Shown here: one piece after another, positions 46,957 through 59,200 of the stretch
Layout of the letters: each line of letters starts with the position of its first letter
Position numbering within the stretch: position 1 is the stretch's first letter
Source of the DNA: Parapristionchus giblindavisi
Lineage: Eukaryota; Nematoda; Chromadorea; Rhabditida; Diplogasteridae
DNA length: 64,000 nt
Direction of reading: 5' to 3'
NCBI GenBank assembly: GCA_943737045.1
Contig: CALSFV010000319.1
Location: 310,001 to 374,000, forward strand
The notes under the pieces: model-generated
The model's input: only the letters and a program-made list of their open reading frames with translations
Told to the model about the DNA's origin: nothing
Databases searched by the model: none
Position numbers and translations under genes: made by a program

Positions 46957-47803
46957 TGTAGCGATTATGATCACTACTTGAATATTCGCCGATCAGAATT
47001 ACGCTCTAGCGCACTCTCTCACAGTCTCTAGATGCAAATTGAGCAATGATGTGTCTATGCAAATGACAATGATGACTTGGCAGTTCTTTCTTCATTCTCT
47101 CCTCTCATTCAACTTCATGACACGTATGTCACTTCTCGCTGCTATTTCAAACTTTATTATCATTATATCGTGTACAGCTCATGCTTCTATGTCATTCACA
47201 CGTTTACCTCTTCTTCTCTGACCATCTATTGCTCGTCAAGTCCAAATATCTCATGTATCTATCATCATTCATCCATATATTCTGATTGTCTATAACCTAT
47301 CAACTATATTCATTCACTCATGGATGTCCTATCCATTCCTTCATCTTTCTTCCTCGATGCTCATCCTCTATTCCTCCGTTCATTGATGCCCTATTCGATT
47401 CGTCATCGCTCTTCTTCTTGATGTCGTCTTCGTTCTTCCTTCCGTCTTCCATTTGTCCCTTTGGTAGTCTTACCCCCTTTGTTCTTTCGCTATTCATATC
47501 ACTATTGTGCAAATCTATCGTGTCCCCGTTTTGCTCCCCTTTTCGTAATGTTGTTTAATTACCCAAGTTTGAGGTGCAAGTCGAGATGTCCTAAGGCAAG
47601 TCCAAAACAGGACGTCCTAATCTATACATCTGCGGCGTCACTATCATCAAGCTTGTATTGGTTATAACCTATCTTTTATTATTCATAGCTTTTGTATTAC
47701 TAGTCTCCTGAAACGATAAAATTGTATAATCAATTACAAATCGTATTTGCTAGTATACATCTGATCAAGCCACACACCGAAAAGTCCCTCGAGACTTATT
47801 CGC
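46957..47803 (+). repeat. 5' LTR of the BEL/Pao-type element
   Basis: The first 617 bp or so (TGTAGCGATTATGATCACTA to CAAGTTTGAGGTG) match the 3' LTR almost base for base. The last 230 bp (about 47574-47803) match only loosely, although landmarks such as GTCCCTCGAGACT remain aligned. The right boundary is estimated from that alignment. TGGTGCAAAGGCT just after it may be the primer-binding site. Confidence 0.8.
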
Positions 47804-47969
47804 TATATGGTGCAAAGGCTAAATTAATAATCCAATTCCGCGTGGCAGGCAACTTATTCTCCTCTAGCCCAAGCAGGCAAATTCTTCTATTGCCCTTCGA
47901 GAGGCAAATTCTCCGCTAGCCCAAGTAGGCAATAGTCATCTACTGTCCTAGCAGGCAACCAACTCTTCT

Positions 47970-48090
47970 CTACTATCCTGTAAAGGAAACCTATAAACCT
48001 ATCCTGTAAAGGACTCTATCCTGTAAAGGAGCCTATCCTGTAAAGGAGCCTATCCTGTAAAGGAGCCTATCCTGTAAAGGACTCTATCCA
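47970..48090. repeat. Tandem repeat of CCTATCCTGTAAAGGAG in the LTR element leader
   Basis: About seven units of 17-18 bp (CTATCCTGTAAAGGA core) between the 5' LTR and the ORF. Preceding sequence (47850-47960) has looser repeats of AGCCCAAGCAGGCAA. Confidence 0.85.
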
Positions 48091-48227
48091 ACCTATTCAG
48101 TACTACATAGTACACTATCCTATCACTTCGATCGATATCCTATAAGATGACTTTCACAACCGAATACGGTGCGATCTATGCAGAATAACATGAAGCTCTT
48201 TCATTCATTGTAGCCAAATGTTCAGAG

Positions 48228-50516
48228 ATGAGAAATCTCATAGACGATATCGATCACTGCTATTCTATTGATGACTTTAATGGTCTATCCTTTCAATATC
48301 GATCACTATCATCCAGTTTAGAATTGAAATTATCCTATTACAGACTCCACCACGACGAGATTTCTCTTTTGATTACTGAAAGTAACTCTCCAGATGAGTC
48401 TGAATATTTACATCAATATCAGAAGTCTCGTGATCCAACCAATACAACAACACGATCATCGTTATCGGTCAGTTCACTTGTAGAATCCCTGATATGTGAT
48501 GCTACATTAGCTATTGACAGTACCCAAAGCTATCTCCTCTCTAAGATAGAACGAACTAGATCGTCTACTAGTATGACTAGACGACGTCGTCGTAGGAAAA
48601 TCGATACGGCTCGACCTGATACTACTCTTAGATCTATCGATAATGTCATTCCAACACCTTTGCCAATAACGTCTATAGCATCAACTAGTCCAATCGATAA
48701 TAGCTTTCCCACACCTATGCCTAGACAGTCTATCAATACATCATCAGCTATTCAATCAACGAAACCATCGATTGATTCAGATAATTCTTATCATTTGAAC
48801 AAACCCATAGATACTCCTAATGATGATATCACCTCACATATTAATCATGTCTCTATTCATTCCGATAGTGAACAGTTAATAGATGAACTATCGATTGACT
48901 CAACTAGCTTGTTAAATGATAATGATGTCATTACTACAAAGGAAATATCCTTAGCTATCGAACCAATATCTCAACTAGAAACTGTGGCAGAGAATCAAGT
49001 GAGAGAACATGAAGATGCTATTGCTGATTCTCCTTTATCTGATACCATTCAATATAATTATAATGAATATGCAGTCAAGTATTGTCTACGAGACAATAAT
49101 CTCTCTGATAATTATAATAATTATGCAAAGGCATACAAATGTCTAGAGCACAATTTGACTAAACTATCCAAGATTCAAGACTATCGATCGTTTTATGATC
49201 AATTGATAAGAGACCAACAATCCATAGGTCAAATTGAAGAACTATCAAGATATCGATTTCATCGTCTTATTATCCATTACTTAGCTGATCAATCAGTTCT
49301 TCCTCCAGATAAGATAACTATACCATTATGGATTAATTATCTATCTTCATCATCATCTCACGATAATATCATAGACTATCGATTCACTGTAACTTCATTA
49401 GATATTAATCAATCACCATATACTCTCATCAAGACTATTCAATATTATTTGAATAAGGCTAAAGCAGATCATGGTAATGACCCGACAATATCTCAAATAG
49501 ACCATTCTAGTTATATCGATAAATTGTTGTTGTCAGCTGATGATACAGATACTTCATTACATACTAAGAGCAAACTGATCTTAGGACAGATTCCTAGTCT
49601 ACCATGGAATACAACTAATGATATTTTATCGATTAAGTTTCCGAAGCTATCTCAACCATCTCATGATACCAAGAGATTAGTCTCTTCAATTATATCCTCA
49701 TCATGTTATCCATTACAAATCATTTCTCCTCTTGTTCTCAATACATGCTTATCCTTAAGATTCGTTTGGGAGCCTAGTATTGATTGGGACTTGATACTAT
49801 TCGATCATTCTCATATTGCTTGGATAAAGCTAATGGATGGTACAAATTCTGCTGTACTGTACATTCCTCGTAAAGCTAGACTATCTATATGTAAATCATC
49901 CACATCATTCAATTCGAGAAAAGCATTACAAGATAAGAAAGAATCATGTCCTGTTATTTCTTCTCCAATCATTAAATCTCCATCTATTCAAGAATCTTCA
50001 AATAAGTCATATCACTTACTTATTTCGTTAAAAATATCAATTAGTACAAGTAATCCACATTCTTATGATAGTACTACAACTCCTAATCATGATATGGGAG
50101 AAGTAGTGAAACAGAAGACGAGTGTTATGATGGCCTGGTCTAAGGTGAAGTCGTATAAAGCCACTTTAAGACTATCTGATTGGACTACTCTTTCTGTAGT
50201 CATCATTAGTGCCGTCCTCTATCATATAATCTCTTCTGTCATTACATCTAACCTTTCTTTATTATATAATCATCAACTCTTACTCTATTCAAGTACCATT
50301 CTACTGCATTCTCATCTCTACTATCTTATCCTCTATCTCTACTATTCAATACAGCTAGATAACTTCCAATTACATACTATCAAGTTATCACACTATTCTT
50401 GTAGTGGGGAGGAAGTCTACTCCTATGAAGGATTATCCTTTACCATACCATACTATAAGTGTCTTATTCGATTTCAAAGTTCTACCGTATACTATTCAAG
50501 ATTATTCATAAAGTAA
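48228..50516 (+). CDS. Collapsed Gag/Pol-like protein of a BEL/Pao element, 762 residues
   Basis: A single open frame. Residues 1-130 are Gag-like with an Arg-rich run (TRRRRRRK, about 117-124). A Ser/Asp/Thr-rich linker follows. About 280-550 carry BEL-type Pol landmarks: a QQSIGQIEEL segment, IHYLADQSVLPPDKIT (about 349), YRFTVTSLDINQSPY (about 385), YIDKLLLSADD (about 428) where active RTs have Y-x-D-D, SLPWNTTNDILSIKFPK (about 458), SPLVLN and WEPSIDWD (about 500-520). The RT core with the first catalytic Asp is missing between the second and third landmarks and the second D of Y-x-D-D is K, so it cannot be a working reverse transcriptase. About 640-720 is strongly hydrophobic with two or three membrane-type segments. 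The uninterrupted frame despite these losses is notable. Confidence 0.78.
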   Translation: MRNLIDDIDHCYSIDDFNGLSFQYRSLSSSLELKLSYYRLHHDEISLLITESNSPDESEYLHQYQKSRDPTNTTTRSSLSVSSLVESLICDATLAIDSTQSYLLSKIERTRSSTSMTRRRRRRKIDTARPDTTLRSIDNVIPTPLPITSIASTSPIDNSFPTPMPRQSINTSSAIQSTKPSIDSDNSYHLNKPIDTPNDDITSHINHVSIHSDSEQLIDELSIDSTSLLNDNDVITTKEISLAIEPISQLETVAENQVREHEDAIADSPLSDTIQYNYNEYAVKYCLRDNNLSDNYNNYAKAYKCLEHNLTKLSKIQDYRSFYDQLIRDQQSIGQIEELSRYRFHRLIIHYLADQSVLPPDKITIPLWINYLSSSSSHDNIIDYRFTVTSLDINQSPYTLIKTIQYYLNKAKADHGNDPTISQIDHSSYIDKLLLSADDTDTSLHTKSKLILGQIPSLPWNTTNDILSIKFPKLSQPSHDTKRLVSSIISSSCYPLQIISPLVLNTCLSLRFVWEPSIDWDLILFDHSHIAWIKLMDGTNSAVLYIPRKARLSICKSSTSFNSRKALQDKKESCPVISSPIIKSPSIQESSNKSYHLLISLKISISTSNPHSYDSTTTPNHDMGEVVKQKTSVMMAWSKVKSYKATLRLSDWTTLSVVIISAVLYHIISSVITSNLSLLYNHQLLLYSSTILLHSHLYYLILYLYYSIQLDNFQLHTIKLSHYSCSGEEVYSYEGLSFTIPYYKCLIRFQSSTVYYSRLFIK

Positions 50517-50859
50517 TGGTTACTCCATGAAGTTCAATCATTTGCCTTTTTAAACTTAATAGTATTTCTACGAGTATTCACTATGATTCACCTCAAGGCG
50601 ATGCTATGATCTCTATAAGCGTATGAACGTTTCTTATATCTCATATCAACACTTCATTCCTAATCATCGTTTCCTACATATAGTCATCTATGATTAATAA
50701 TCTTTGATCTTTATCCTTACATAGTTGATATAAATATCTTTCTTCTTTACCTATTTATGTATTTTCAATACAAGATTAGTCGATCATCCTTATCCAACAT
50801 CAATACCTTCGCGTATTTTCATCTGTTCTCGGTGCTCTACTCCTTTTCTGGGGCGGGAG

Positions 50860-51717
50860 TGTAGCGATTATGATCACTACTTGAATATTCGCCGATCAGA
50901 ATTACGCTCTAGCGCACTCTCTCACAGTCTCTAGATGCAAATTGAGCAATGATGTGTCTATGCAAATGACAATGATGACTTGGCAGTTCTTTCTTCATTC
51001 TCTCCTCTCATTCAACTTCATGACACGCATGTCACTTCTCGCTGCTATTTCAAACTTTATTATCATTATATCGTGTACAGCTCATGCTTCTATGTCATTC
51101 ACACGTTTACCTCTTCTTCTCTGACCATCTATTGCTCGTCAAGTCCAAATATCTCATGTATCTATCATCATTCATCCATATATTCTGATTGTCTATAACC
51201 TATCAACTATATTCATTCACTCATGGATGTCCTATCCATTCCTTCATCTTTCTTCCTCGATGCTCATCCTCTATTCCTCCGTTCATTGATGCCCTATTCG
51301 ATTCGTCATCGCTCTTCTTCTTGATGTCGTCTTCGTTCTTCCTTCCGTCTTCCATTTGTCCCTTTGGTAGTCTTACCCCCTTTGTTCTTTCGCTATTCAT
51401 ATCACTATTGTGCAAATCTATCGTGTCCCCGTTTTGCTCCCCTTTTCGTAATGTTGTTTAATTACCCAAGTTTGAGGTGTATTACGAGAGATGGCTTGAG
51501 AGGCAAATCTTCAATAGATGTCCTACTAATCAACCATCTACTTCAACACCATCGTCAACTTGTATTGATTGTAAACCTACTATTTATTATTATATCATCC
51601 TTGTGTTCTAGTGTAATAGTCGATAAAATTGTAGTCTAATACTATATCAAATCGATCGTAACTAGTATCACATCTAAGGGTCAAAAGGCACACAATAAGT
51701 CCCTCGAGACTATTACA
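50860..51717 (+). repeat. 3' LTR of the BEL/Pao-type element
   Basis: 858 bp from TGTAGCGATT to CTATTACA, directly followed by the GAAAG target duplication. It is near-identical to the 5' LTR for 617 bp, then diverged. Confidence 0.87.
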
Positions 51718-52347
51718 GAAAGGCTTAAATAATAATGTTGCGGAACTGATTCTAATTTTGCTCCGAATTTTATAGTAGTAAAGCGCTAAGAAGGACCAAG
51801 ACGCACGGAATGAAATAAGCAAGGACTCGCGTAGACTTTGTAGTAGTGGACGGTTTAGCAGTTGTCCACCCTGAAAATGGATCATACTATTCACGATCAT
51901 GATAAAATGCACCTCCGAAGCACTGTTTTGATATATCATATCATTTGATTGTATTATGTATTTCTATTTACGCCTGTATGCACGAAAAAAGAATTGTCCA
52001 TATTTTTTCAAAAATATTTCACTTTTGTTCAACGAAAGTCCGCAAAAAAACAATCGATATAGACCGTGGCTAATCGATTAACCTAAATAATTGCATATTA
52101 TATATTTTGGAAAAAATAGGAATATTCTTAGGATTGATCCTTACCTTCATCAAAACCAGCTGTCGTCATATCAAGCAATATCATTTCGTTGCTTCGTCCT
52201 ATCTTTGTATCGGCCACCCTACCGTTGTAATCAATCTGTAATCCATTTTGAAAATTTTAAATCATGCTGTTTCTGTAATAGTTGAAAAATATGGAAGTAC
52301 TTCATATATACTGTTTTCAGTTTCAGGCACTTTCTTCTACATTTTCG

Positions 52348-53006
52348 GGGGGCGATCATTTCGGCAACGATCATTTCGGTAACGGATCATAAATCGGATG
52401 GGACGACCTATGGCAACAAAAGTTATATCATTGTTATCAGCGGGAGTTTACGGTATTGTGCTACCGTAACCGTCTGGATGCGCGAACTGATTTTTTTCTT
52501 CAGTCAACCCATGACCCGGGGTTCATGGTTGAAAATGGCTGAAGTGGAAAAATTCATGATGCTTCGAGACCAAATACTGGTTGCTATTATATGAATGGTG
52601 ACCCAACTTTTATCTTTTTGGATACCGTAACCAGAACTACCGTAGTCGAACCGGGGTTTGCCGTCATTTTCACTACAATATTGTAAGGTACGGTAGGTAG
52701 ATTACGGTAGTTCGGGTTACGGTATCCAGAATGATAGAAGTTGGGTCACTATTCATATACTAGCAACCAGTATTTGGTCTCGAAGCATCATGAATTTTTC
52801 GACTTCGGCCATTTTCAACCACGAACCCCGGGTCAAGGGTCGATTGAAAAAAAATCAGTTCGCGATTCCTGACGGTCGCGGTAACACAATACCGTATACT
52901 CCCACTGATAACAATGATACAACTTTTGTTGCCATATGCCACCTCCCATCCGATTTATGGTCCGTTGCCGAAATGATCGTTGCCGAAATGATCGCCCCCC
53001 CCCAAA
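52348..53006. mobile_element. Foldback FB4 with G/C-run ends in G6 intron 10
   Basis: Arms of about 280-300 bp; ends GGGGGGCGATCATTTCGGCA and TGCCGAAATGATCGCCCCCC. Flanked by ATTTTCG (52341-52347 and 53007-53013), a likely 7-bp target duplication. G5 and G7 have continuous sequence here (near 40775 and 57028). The centre contains ACGGTAG-type nematode repeats. Confidence 0.85.
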
Positions 53007-54751
53007 TTTTCGATGAAGTCAAATACAATGCACGTTTCAATCGCTTTCTTATTTCCACGTTTTCTTATTTAAACACTAATATCAAATATTCTTTCATAAA
53101 ACGTGAGTCATGAACACAAACTACAATATATAAAATTGTCAGCTTTGGGAGGGGCCAGCGATGACAATTTTGCTCCAAACAAAAACAGTTCACAGGAGGC
53201 ACCCAGTCATCTTTTTTCATATTTTAACAGAGTTAAAAAGAATACTAAAATTAGATAAATTTGTAACCTTGGAGAAACTTTGTAAATATTTTGAGATATT
53301 TTTACAAAAGTTTAACACAAATTTAGAAACTGGATATCGATACATGTATTCAAGATAAGATACCTCGAGAGCCAGGCACTCCATTGATTTGGATACCGTC
53401 TGCGATGATTTGATTCTGAAATCGAATGTGTTTTTTATCTCAAAATTGTGTCCCGAATTTAGTGCATGTATATATAAGAATGGTAAAGCGATATCCCTTT
53501 ATTCAAGACACACTAAGTACTGCGTAAGAGAACTGCTAGGCCAGTGAGAATTCAAGGGCAATTATAGTATTATTAAATTAACGCACTCTAATATATTTTG
53601 AATGGTTGTGTCCATGTATGGATAGCAAGTGAACTTCAGATTCGTCTTCGTCGACGCGTCGATTGTAGCCCTTCCAGAGATGTTGACTACGGCTAAGGCA
53701 CTGTAAGCATCTTATTCTTTGTATTAGCCTAGTGCCATTTCTTTGCCTTTGAATGCACAAATATTTCATGATAATCATGCCAATTTTGGCATTTGGAATG
53801 TAAATCTATTTCATGTGGGAATGTGTTCACTGATTTTATTTATTTTGTGAATTGTTTCGTGATAATAGCCCTATTATGGTTTGTATTGCAAACGTTATCG
53901 CTGCGTCTATCGCTAGTAACATTGAAATAGAATCTGACCCGAAATCGAAGAGACTATGGAAGTTCCTGCCCGATAGGCTCTGACGATCGTTGGCCACTCC
54001 GGAGATCACAAGAGTCACTTTATTGTCGGCTGTGTTCATTTCGCCGGCTGAAATCAATCTTATTATAATAATACTAAAGTTATCTGACCTCGGAGGGTAT
54101 TTTAAGAGTCATAATTTAGTGTTCGAACAAAATATTATAAAGTCAGGAGGTAAGAAAGAAGGCTGTGATTACTTGATGGCAGCATACAATGCTTATGAGC
54201 TACGAATAAGAATCTTACTTTTCAGATTATACAGATATATTTTAAATTAAAAAAAAGGAAACATAATGTAATCTAGCAGCCGATGTGATTCAGCTTTGAT
54301 AATTTCAATATTTTTGAGATTCTTGTTTGAAATTCATTCATGTCACGTTTCTATTATAATTTAACTATTGTTAAAAATAAATATATAAACGTAAATAAAT
54401 ATATACAAATATACAATTATAATTTTAATAATATAAATAAATATATAAATATAATTCTATAAATTAAATTATTTATGTTCCACCATTATAATAAATATGA
54501 TAAATATATGAATTTAAACAAAAATAAATACATATATAGTTTGAATTTTATTAATATAAATAAATACATTCTAATAATTTAATAAATTTAATTATTAGTA
54601 CCATTATTAGTTCCTGCCACGCCGAACTGATAATCGATTCCTTGAGGAAGTTGTACAGTCATGACGGGACCATAATGATATACCATTTCGCCATATGACA
54701 AGCTTAAGTGGGGTTTATTGTAAGCAAGATAATGAGATACATAAGAAGAGA

Positions 54752-55774
54752 TACAGTAACAGCCAAAAGTATTCGCCAATAAATTTGAAAAATCATAACT
54801 TTTGACTCAGATGAGCAATCGGGCTCATGTTTTGGCAGGATACTATAGTACTTGTGTGCATCATATCCTACTCCCGTTGTTATGATTCGTCGTCGTAGTA
54901 TTGTGTAGCGATCCTGGCTGGAACCCCCCTATACTTACGCAGCGATAATTATTTCCTCAGCGGGACTTTTCTGTGACTTGTTGTTAACAGTGTATGAACA
55001 ACATTTACTGAGGAGTAGAATCCGCTATGCGATCCTTTCGGGGTTAATTCATTCCTCTGAGCAAATCGAAATTTCCGAAACCCCTGAATTTCGGCAAAAA
55101 TTTCATAACTTTGTGTTCAGTGTTGCTGTAGTCTCAAAACTTTGCAGAGATAATAGTACATGAGTGATGCAAAAGATGACCGAGTATGAGCTCGATCGGT
55201 TGAATTTTGAAAAATTTCGAAAATTAATTTTTCACATTTTTTTGAAATACAGGAAGTACCTGCTCATATCAATTTCCATTCTGATCAACAGCCAGATGTC
55301 TTCATTATATAGTAGACGACAGGTTACTATTGTTTCGAAAAATTTCAAGTTTTTCGAAAGAAATTATAAGTATATATAAGTGGAGAAAGGGGTCGAAATT
55401 TGTAAGGGTACGAATTTTAAAGGGGGTCGAAATTTGTAAGGGTACGAACTCTTTTCGCTAATTATAACTTCTCTCGAAAAACTCGAAATTTTGTGACACA
55501 ATAGTAAACTGTCGCCTACTATATATAGACATCTGGCTGTTAAACAGAATGGAAATTGACTTCCTGTATTTCAAAAAATGTGAAAAATTAATTTTCGAAA
55601 TTTCTCAAAATTCAACCGATCGAGCTCATACTCGGTCATCTTTTGTATCACTCATGTACCTCTGCAAAGTTTTGAGCCTACAGCAACACTGAACACAAAG
55701 TTATGACATGTTTGCCCAAATTCAAAAGTTATGATTTTTCAAATTTATTGGCGAATACTTTTGGCTGCTACTGC
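54752..55774. mobile_element. Foldback FB5 in G6 intron 6
   Basis: Ends TACAGTAACAGCCAAAAGTA and TACTTTTGGCTGCTACTGCA. Arms of about 470 bp mirror TTCGCCAATAAATTTG, GAGTATGAGCTCGATCGGTT and AGACATCTGGCTG; the centre has two GGGGTCGAAATTTGTAAGGG repeats. The CAGTA ends resemble FB7 but the arms differ. It lies just upstream of exon 7. Confidence 0.8.
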
Positions 55775-56269
55775 ATGTTTGCTTAGTTCGCACATATGTA
55801 CCTTCGCTGTTCTTTCTCTGAGAGCCGAATTGAAATATTTTTTTCTTAAAATTATAATTTGACTTCAAATTATGTGTAAAAATTATATGTAAATTATAAA
55901 TTGATAACACAAAAGCAAGATGAACACTTACGTTTTCTTGAAGAGGTAATGCATTTCCTCCGCTTCTCCATTACCTATTCCAGTGTAGAATGTGAACTCA
56001 CTCTATACATAGATAACAAATGGAGCAAGATAAAACGCAATATACCGAATGTCATTATTCAATACAATCATGGAAACAATGGAACGTTAAAACGGTACGA
56101 AATCGGAAAGACTTAATCAGCACAATGTTCTATGGACTTTGAAAGCGAAAACGACCGCTCAACATAGAAACTCTCTCAAATGCAATCGTCTTTCGCTTGT
56201 CTGGCTATGGAAACAAAATGGCTTGAACCAGAACACTGTGTCAGTCAAACTCTTATTTCGCTCTTCAAT

Positions 56270-59200
56270 TTACAGCAGCAAAGCGCTGAGAAGGACAAAA
56301 ACGGTGGGAGCGAAATACGCAAGGACTCCCGTAGACTTTGTTGTCGTGGAGGGTTTTGCCGTTGTCAAGCCTGGAAATGTTTCATTCTATAAACGATCAT
56401 GTTACAATGCAACTCCGAAGCATCTTTTTTGATATAATATTTGATATTTAATTGCATTTATTTAGTATTTATATTTACACCTGTATGCACGAACAAGGAA
56501 TGTTCCTTATTTTTTCAAAAATCTTTCACTCTTGTTCAACGAAAGTCTGTAAAAATATTCATCGATATAGACCTTGGGTAAACGATTAACCTAAATAATT
56601 GCATTTATTTATTTCTTTATTCCATCAAATATAAGGATAAGTAAGAGGTGATATGTATAAGAACAGAAGAGGGATAGATGGATTTCCGTCGCATGAGGCG
56701 ATTTCGTTTTTGGCTCGGTGGCAGTTTTTAAAGGATGGTGGATTTGGGACGAATTCGAGAATCTTTAATGATGTAGTTGGAGGGGAGATTTGATAACCCT
56801 GCAAGGATGGGAAATCATGTTATATATCATATTATGCATATTATATATTTCGGAAAAAATTACCAGCTGTCGTCATATCGAGCAATATCATTTCACTGCT
56901 TCGTCCTATCTTTGTATCGGCCACCATTCCGTTGTAATCAATCTGTAAACAATTCTTTGAACACTTTTTTGAACAATCAACAAAAACAATAAAAAGTATT
57001 TCCACTTTCCGAGACTTTCTTCTGCAATTACAATGAAGTCACATGCAATGCACCTTTCAAGCAATTTCTTATTTTCCCCTTTTTTGATGAAACCGTGGAG
57101 AGACTTTGAAAATAATTTGAGATATTTTTACAAAAGTGGAACACAAGTTTGGACACTTGAGAACTGTGCTCAATACATTCAATCACGATAAAATACCTCA
57201 AGTGTCTGACACTCCATCGATTTCGAAACCGTCTGAGATGCTTTGATTCTGAAATGGAATATTTTTAAAAAAATATAGAAAGGTGAAAGGAAAATTCCGT
57301 TCTTCAAGGCACACGAAATACTGCGTTTAAGAACTGCTAGGCCATAATTCAAGAGCAATTATGGTATTCGAAAATAGATATCCGCAAGCGTGCATTTGAA
57401 TTCGATATTAAAATGATGAAAATCATTCAGCGCGATTTTTATAAATAATACCGTGCAAGGTAGTGCATTGGGACATCATTTTCAAACCGTTTTCAAGCTT
57501 TATATCGGCCAATGGAAATAAATGAGAATGAGTGGACTTGGCCCGATTATTTTTTAAATTATCATATTAATACCGTGCGCGCGATTTCTCATTCATCAGT
57601 TAGTGAGAAATAATTTCTCCTTTGCGGATCTCTATTAGACAATGAACGACTGAACCCACTCTAATATGTCTTGAATGGTTGTGTCCCTGTATGGATAGCA
57701 AGTGAACTTCATATTCGTCTTCGTCGACGCGTCTATCGTTGCCTTGCCAGAGATGTTGACTACGGCTAACGAACTGCAATCATCTCATTCTTTGTTTTAC
57801 CCTCTTTTACGCCCAAACTATCACAACACAAACACTATCGATAGCTGAACATCGGACATACAAGTATCCAAGTAGGTAAGTACGCCCAAACAATCCCTCT
57901 TCCTTTGCCAGCACACGATAACGAACCCAGTATTGTTAGTATTGACAAGGTTACAACTTTTTCTAACGTGGTATTAGAACAGAATCTGACCCGAAATCGA
58001 AGAGACTATGGAAGTTCCTGCCCGAAAGGCTCTGACGATCGTTGGCCACTCCGGAGCTCACAAAAGTGACTTTATTGTCCGCTTTGTATATTTGACTAGC
58101 TGAAAATTAATTTAACTTTTCCGATCATTCAGTAATTTCAATGATGTGACAAAATATTTTAAATTTAAAAAAAACCGAAAATACTGTAATAAAACAACCG
58201 ATGTGTGTCAGATCTGATAATCTCATCATATCTATGTATGTGAGATTTTTTTAAATTCGTTTATGAATTTCACTATTATAATAAATATGATAAATATATG
58301 AATTTAAATAAATATAAATAAATATATAATTATTATTTTATTAATATAAATAAATATATAATAATAATTTAATAAATTTAATTATTTAGGTTAATACCAT
58401 TATTAATTCCAGTAAATCCGAACTGATAATCAGTTCCTTGAAGAAGTTGCACAGTCATCACGGGACCATAGTGATATACCATTTCACCAAATGACAACCT
58501 AAAAGGCACACCCCGAGCTCATTTGAAACTCTCAGCTTTGGCAATGCTCTATCGATTTCTTTGTTTACGAGAGAACGTTGCCAACTCAGAAAAATGCGTT
58601 TTAGGAACAGGGATTTTGCTCATTTCGCGTATACTTTGCTGTTCTCTCACTGATTGTATGTGAAGCATTCCGGATTAAGTTAGTTTTGTTTTCGCGAAAT
58701 TTACAATTTGACTTCGAATATGTGTATCCTTAAGACACCGGCTCAGTGAGATTCCAGGAAGTGCCGGACATCGACCTCACCGATTTGGCCCAAAAATTTT
58801 TTATGGATACTCCCATGGGTCCCCATCACAAAATGGGTATTCATTTGGGCTGGTTCCTTGAAACACAGATGTGGCGGGTTTTCGAATTTTGAAAACTCGA
58901 TTTTCACCGAAAAGAAATGGAGCCACCTAGGACCAATGTTAGTGTCGATTAATTATAAGTATAAATAGACAACAAAAACTGGCTATACGACGGTCCGGAG
59001 ATCCGATCGCAAACTGATTTTTTTACCTCCTTAAAACATTCTAAAATTAATTAAAATTTTAAAACAAAAAAGTGCAGTCCAAATTTTGCCGCATCTTATA
59101 GAGAAAAAAATTCCGCGTCGAATGTGCGAAAAAATTGAAAAATCGAAAGATACCTATTTTGAGAAAAATGGACCTGAAGATGACCCGAAAATATGTTTGT

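Larger units (their letters stand above)
46957..51717 (+). mobile_element. BEL/Pao-type LTR retrotransposon, probably non-autonomous
   Basis: 4.76 kb with LTRs at 46957 to about 47803 and 50860-51717. It begins TG and ends CA, with the 5-bp target duplication GAAAG (46952-46956 and 51718-51722). The unoccupied site survives downstream of G8 at about 63487-63496, proving the boundaries. A purine tract, GGGGCGGGAG (about 50850-50859), precedes the 3' LTR. The internal region has one ORF (48228-50516), much shorter than an autonomous BEL element would need, and shows no protease, RNase H or integrase that I can recognise. It lies between G5 and the remains of G6. Confidence 0.9.
51770..56002 (-). 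pseudogene. G6: 5'-truncated family member (exons 6-12 only)
   Basis: Exons from 5' to 3': 55932-56002 (exon 6), 54602-54702, 53939-54047, 53587-53700, 53364-53415, 52145-52235, 51770-51870. All are open and in phase. Exons 1-5, including the signal peptide, are missing: directly upstream of exon 6, at about 56008, the sequence becomes the 3' flank of G7 (matching 39700 onward beside G5). Exon 11 uses a donor 12 nt further on than in G5, adding FDE residues. The exon 7 acceptor has drifted to TTAAG beside a foldback insertion. The stalk exon ends LVLLSALLL with an Arg in place of the STG Gly. It probably gives no secreted product. Confidence 0.82.

Noticed and set aside
47970..48090. CRISPR-like array (regular short repeats)
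   Set aside because: Units are directly tandem without unique spacers and lie in the leader of an LTR element in a eukaryotic genome.
46957..51717. Matching short ORFs at 47039-47667 and 50942-51639
   Set aside because: They are the same LTR sequence at both ends of the retrotransposon; frames are low-complexity Ser/Phe-rich and not protein-like.
53990..54250. 86-codon plus-strand ORF over G6 exon 8
   Set aside because: Antisense shadow of the conserved exon 8; same pattern at the exon 8 and exon 7 positions of other copies.
54361..54600. AT-rich stretches near 42000, 54361-54600 and 58280-58390 as origins or matrix sites
   Set aside because: They are simple ATAAATA-type intron sequence beside exon 7 in each copy; nothing beyond base composition supports a function.
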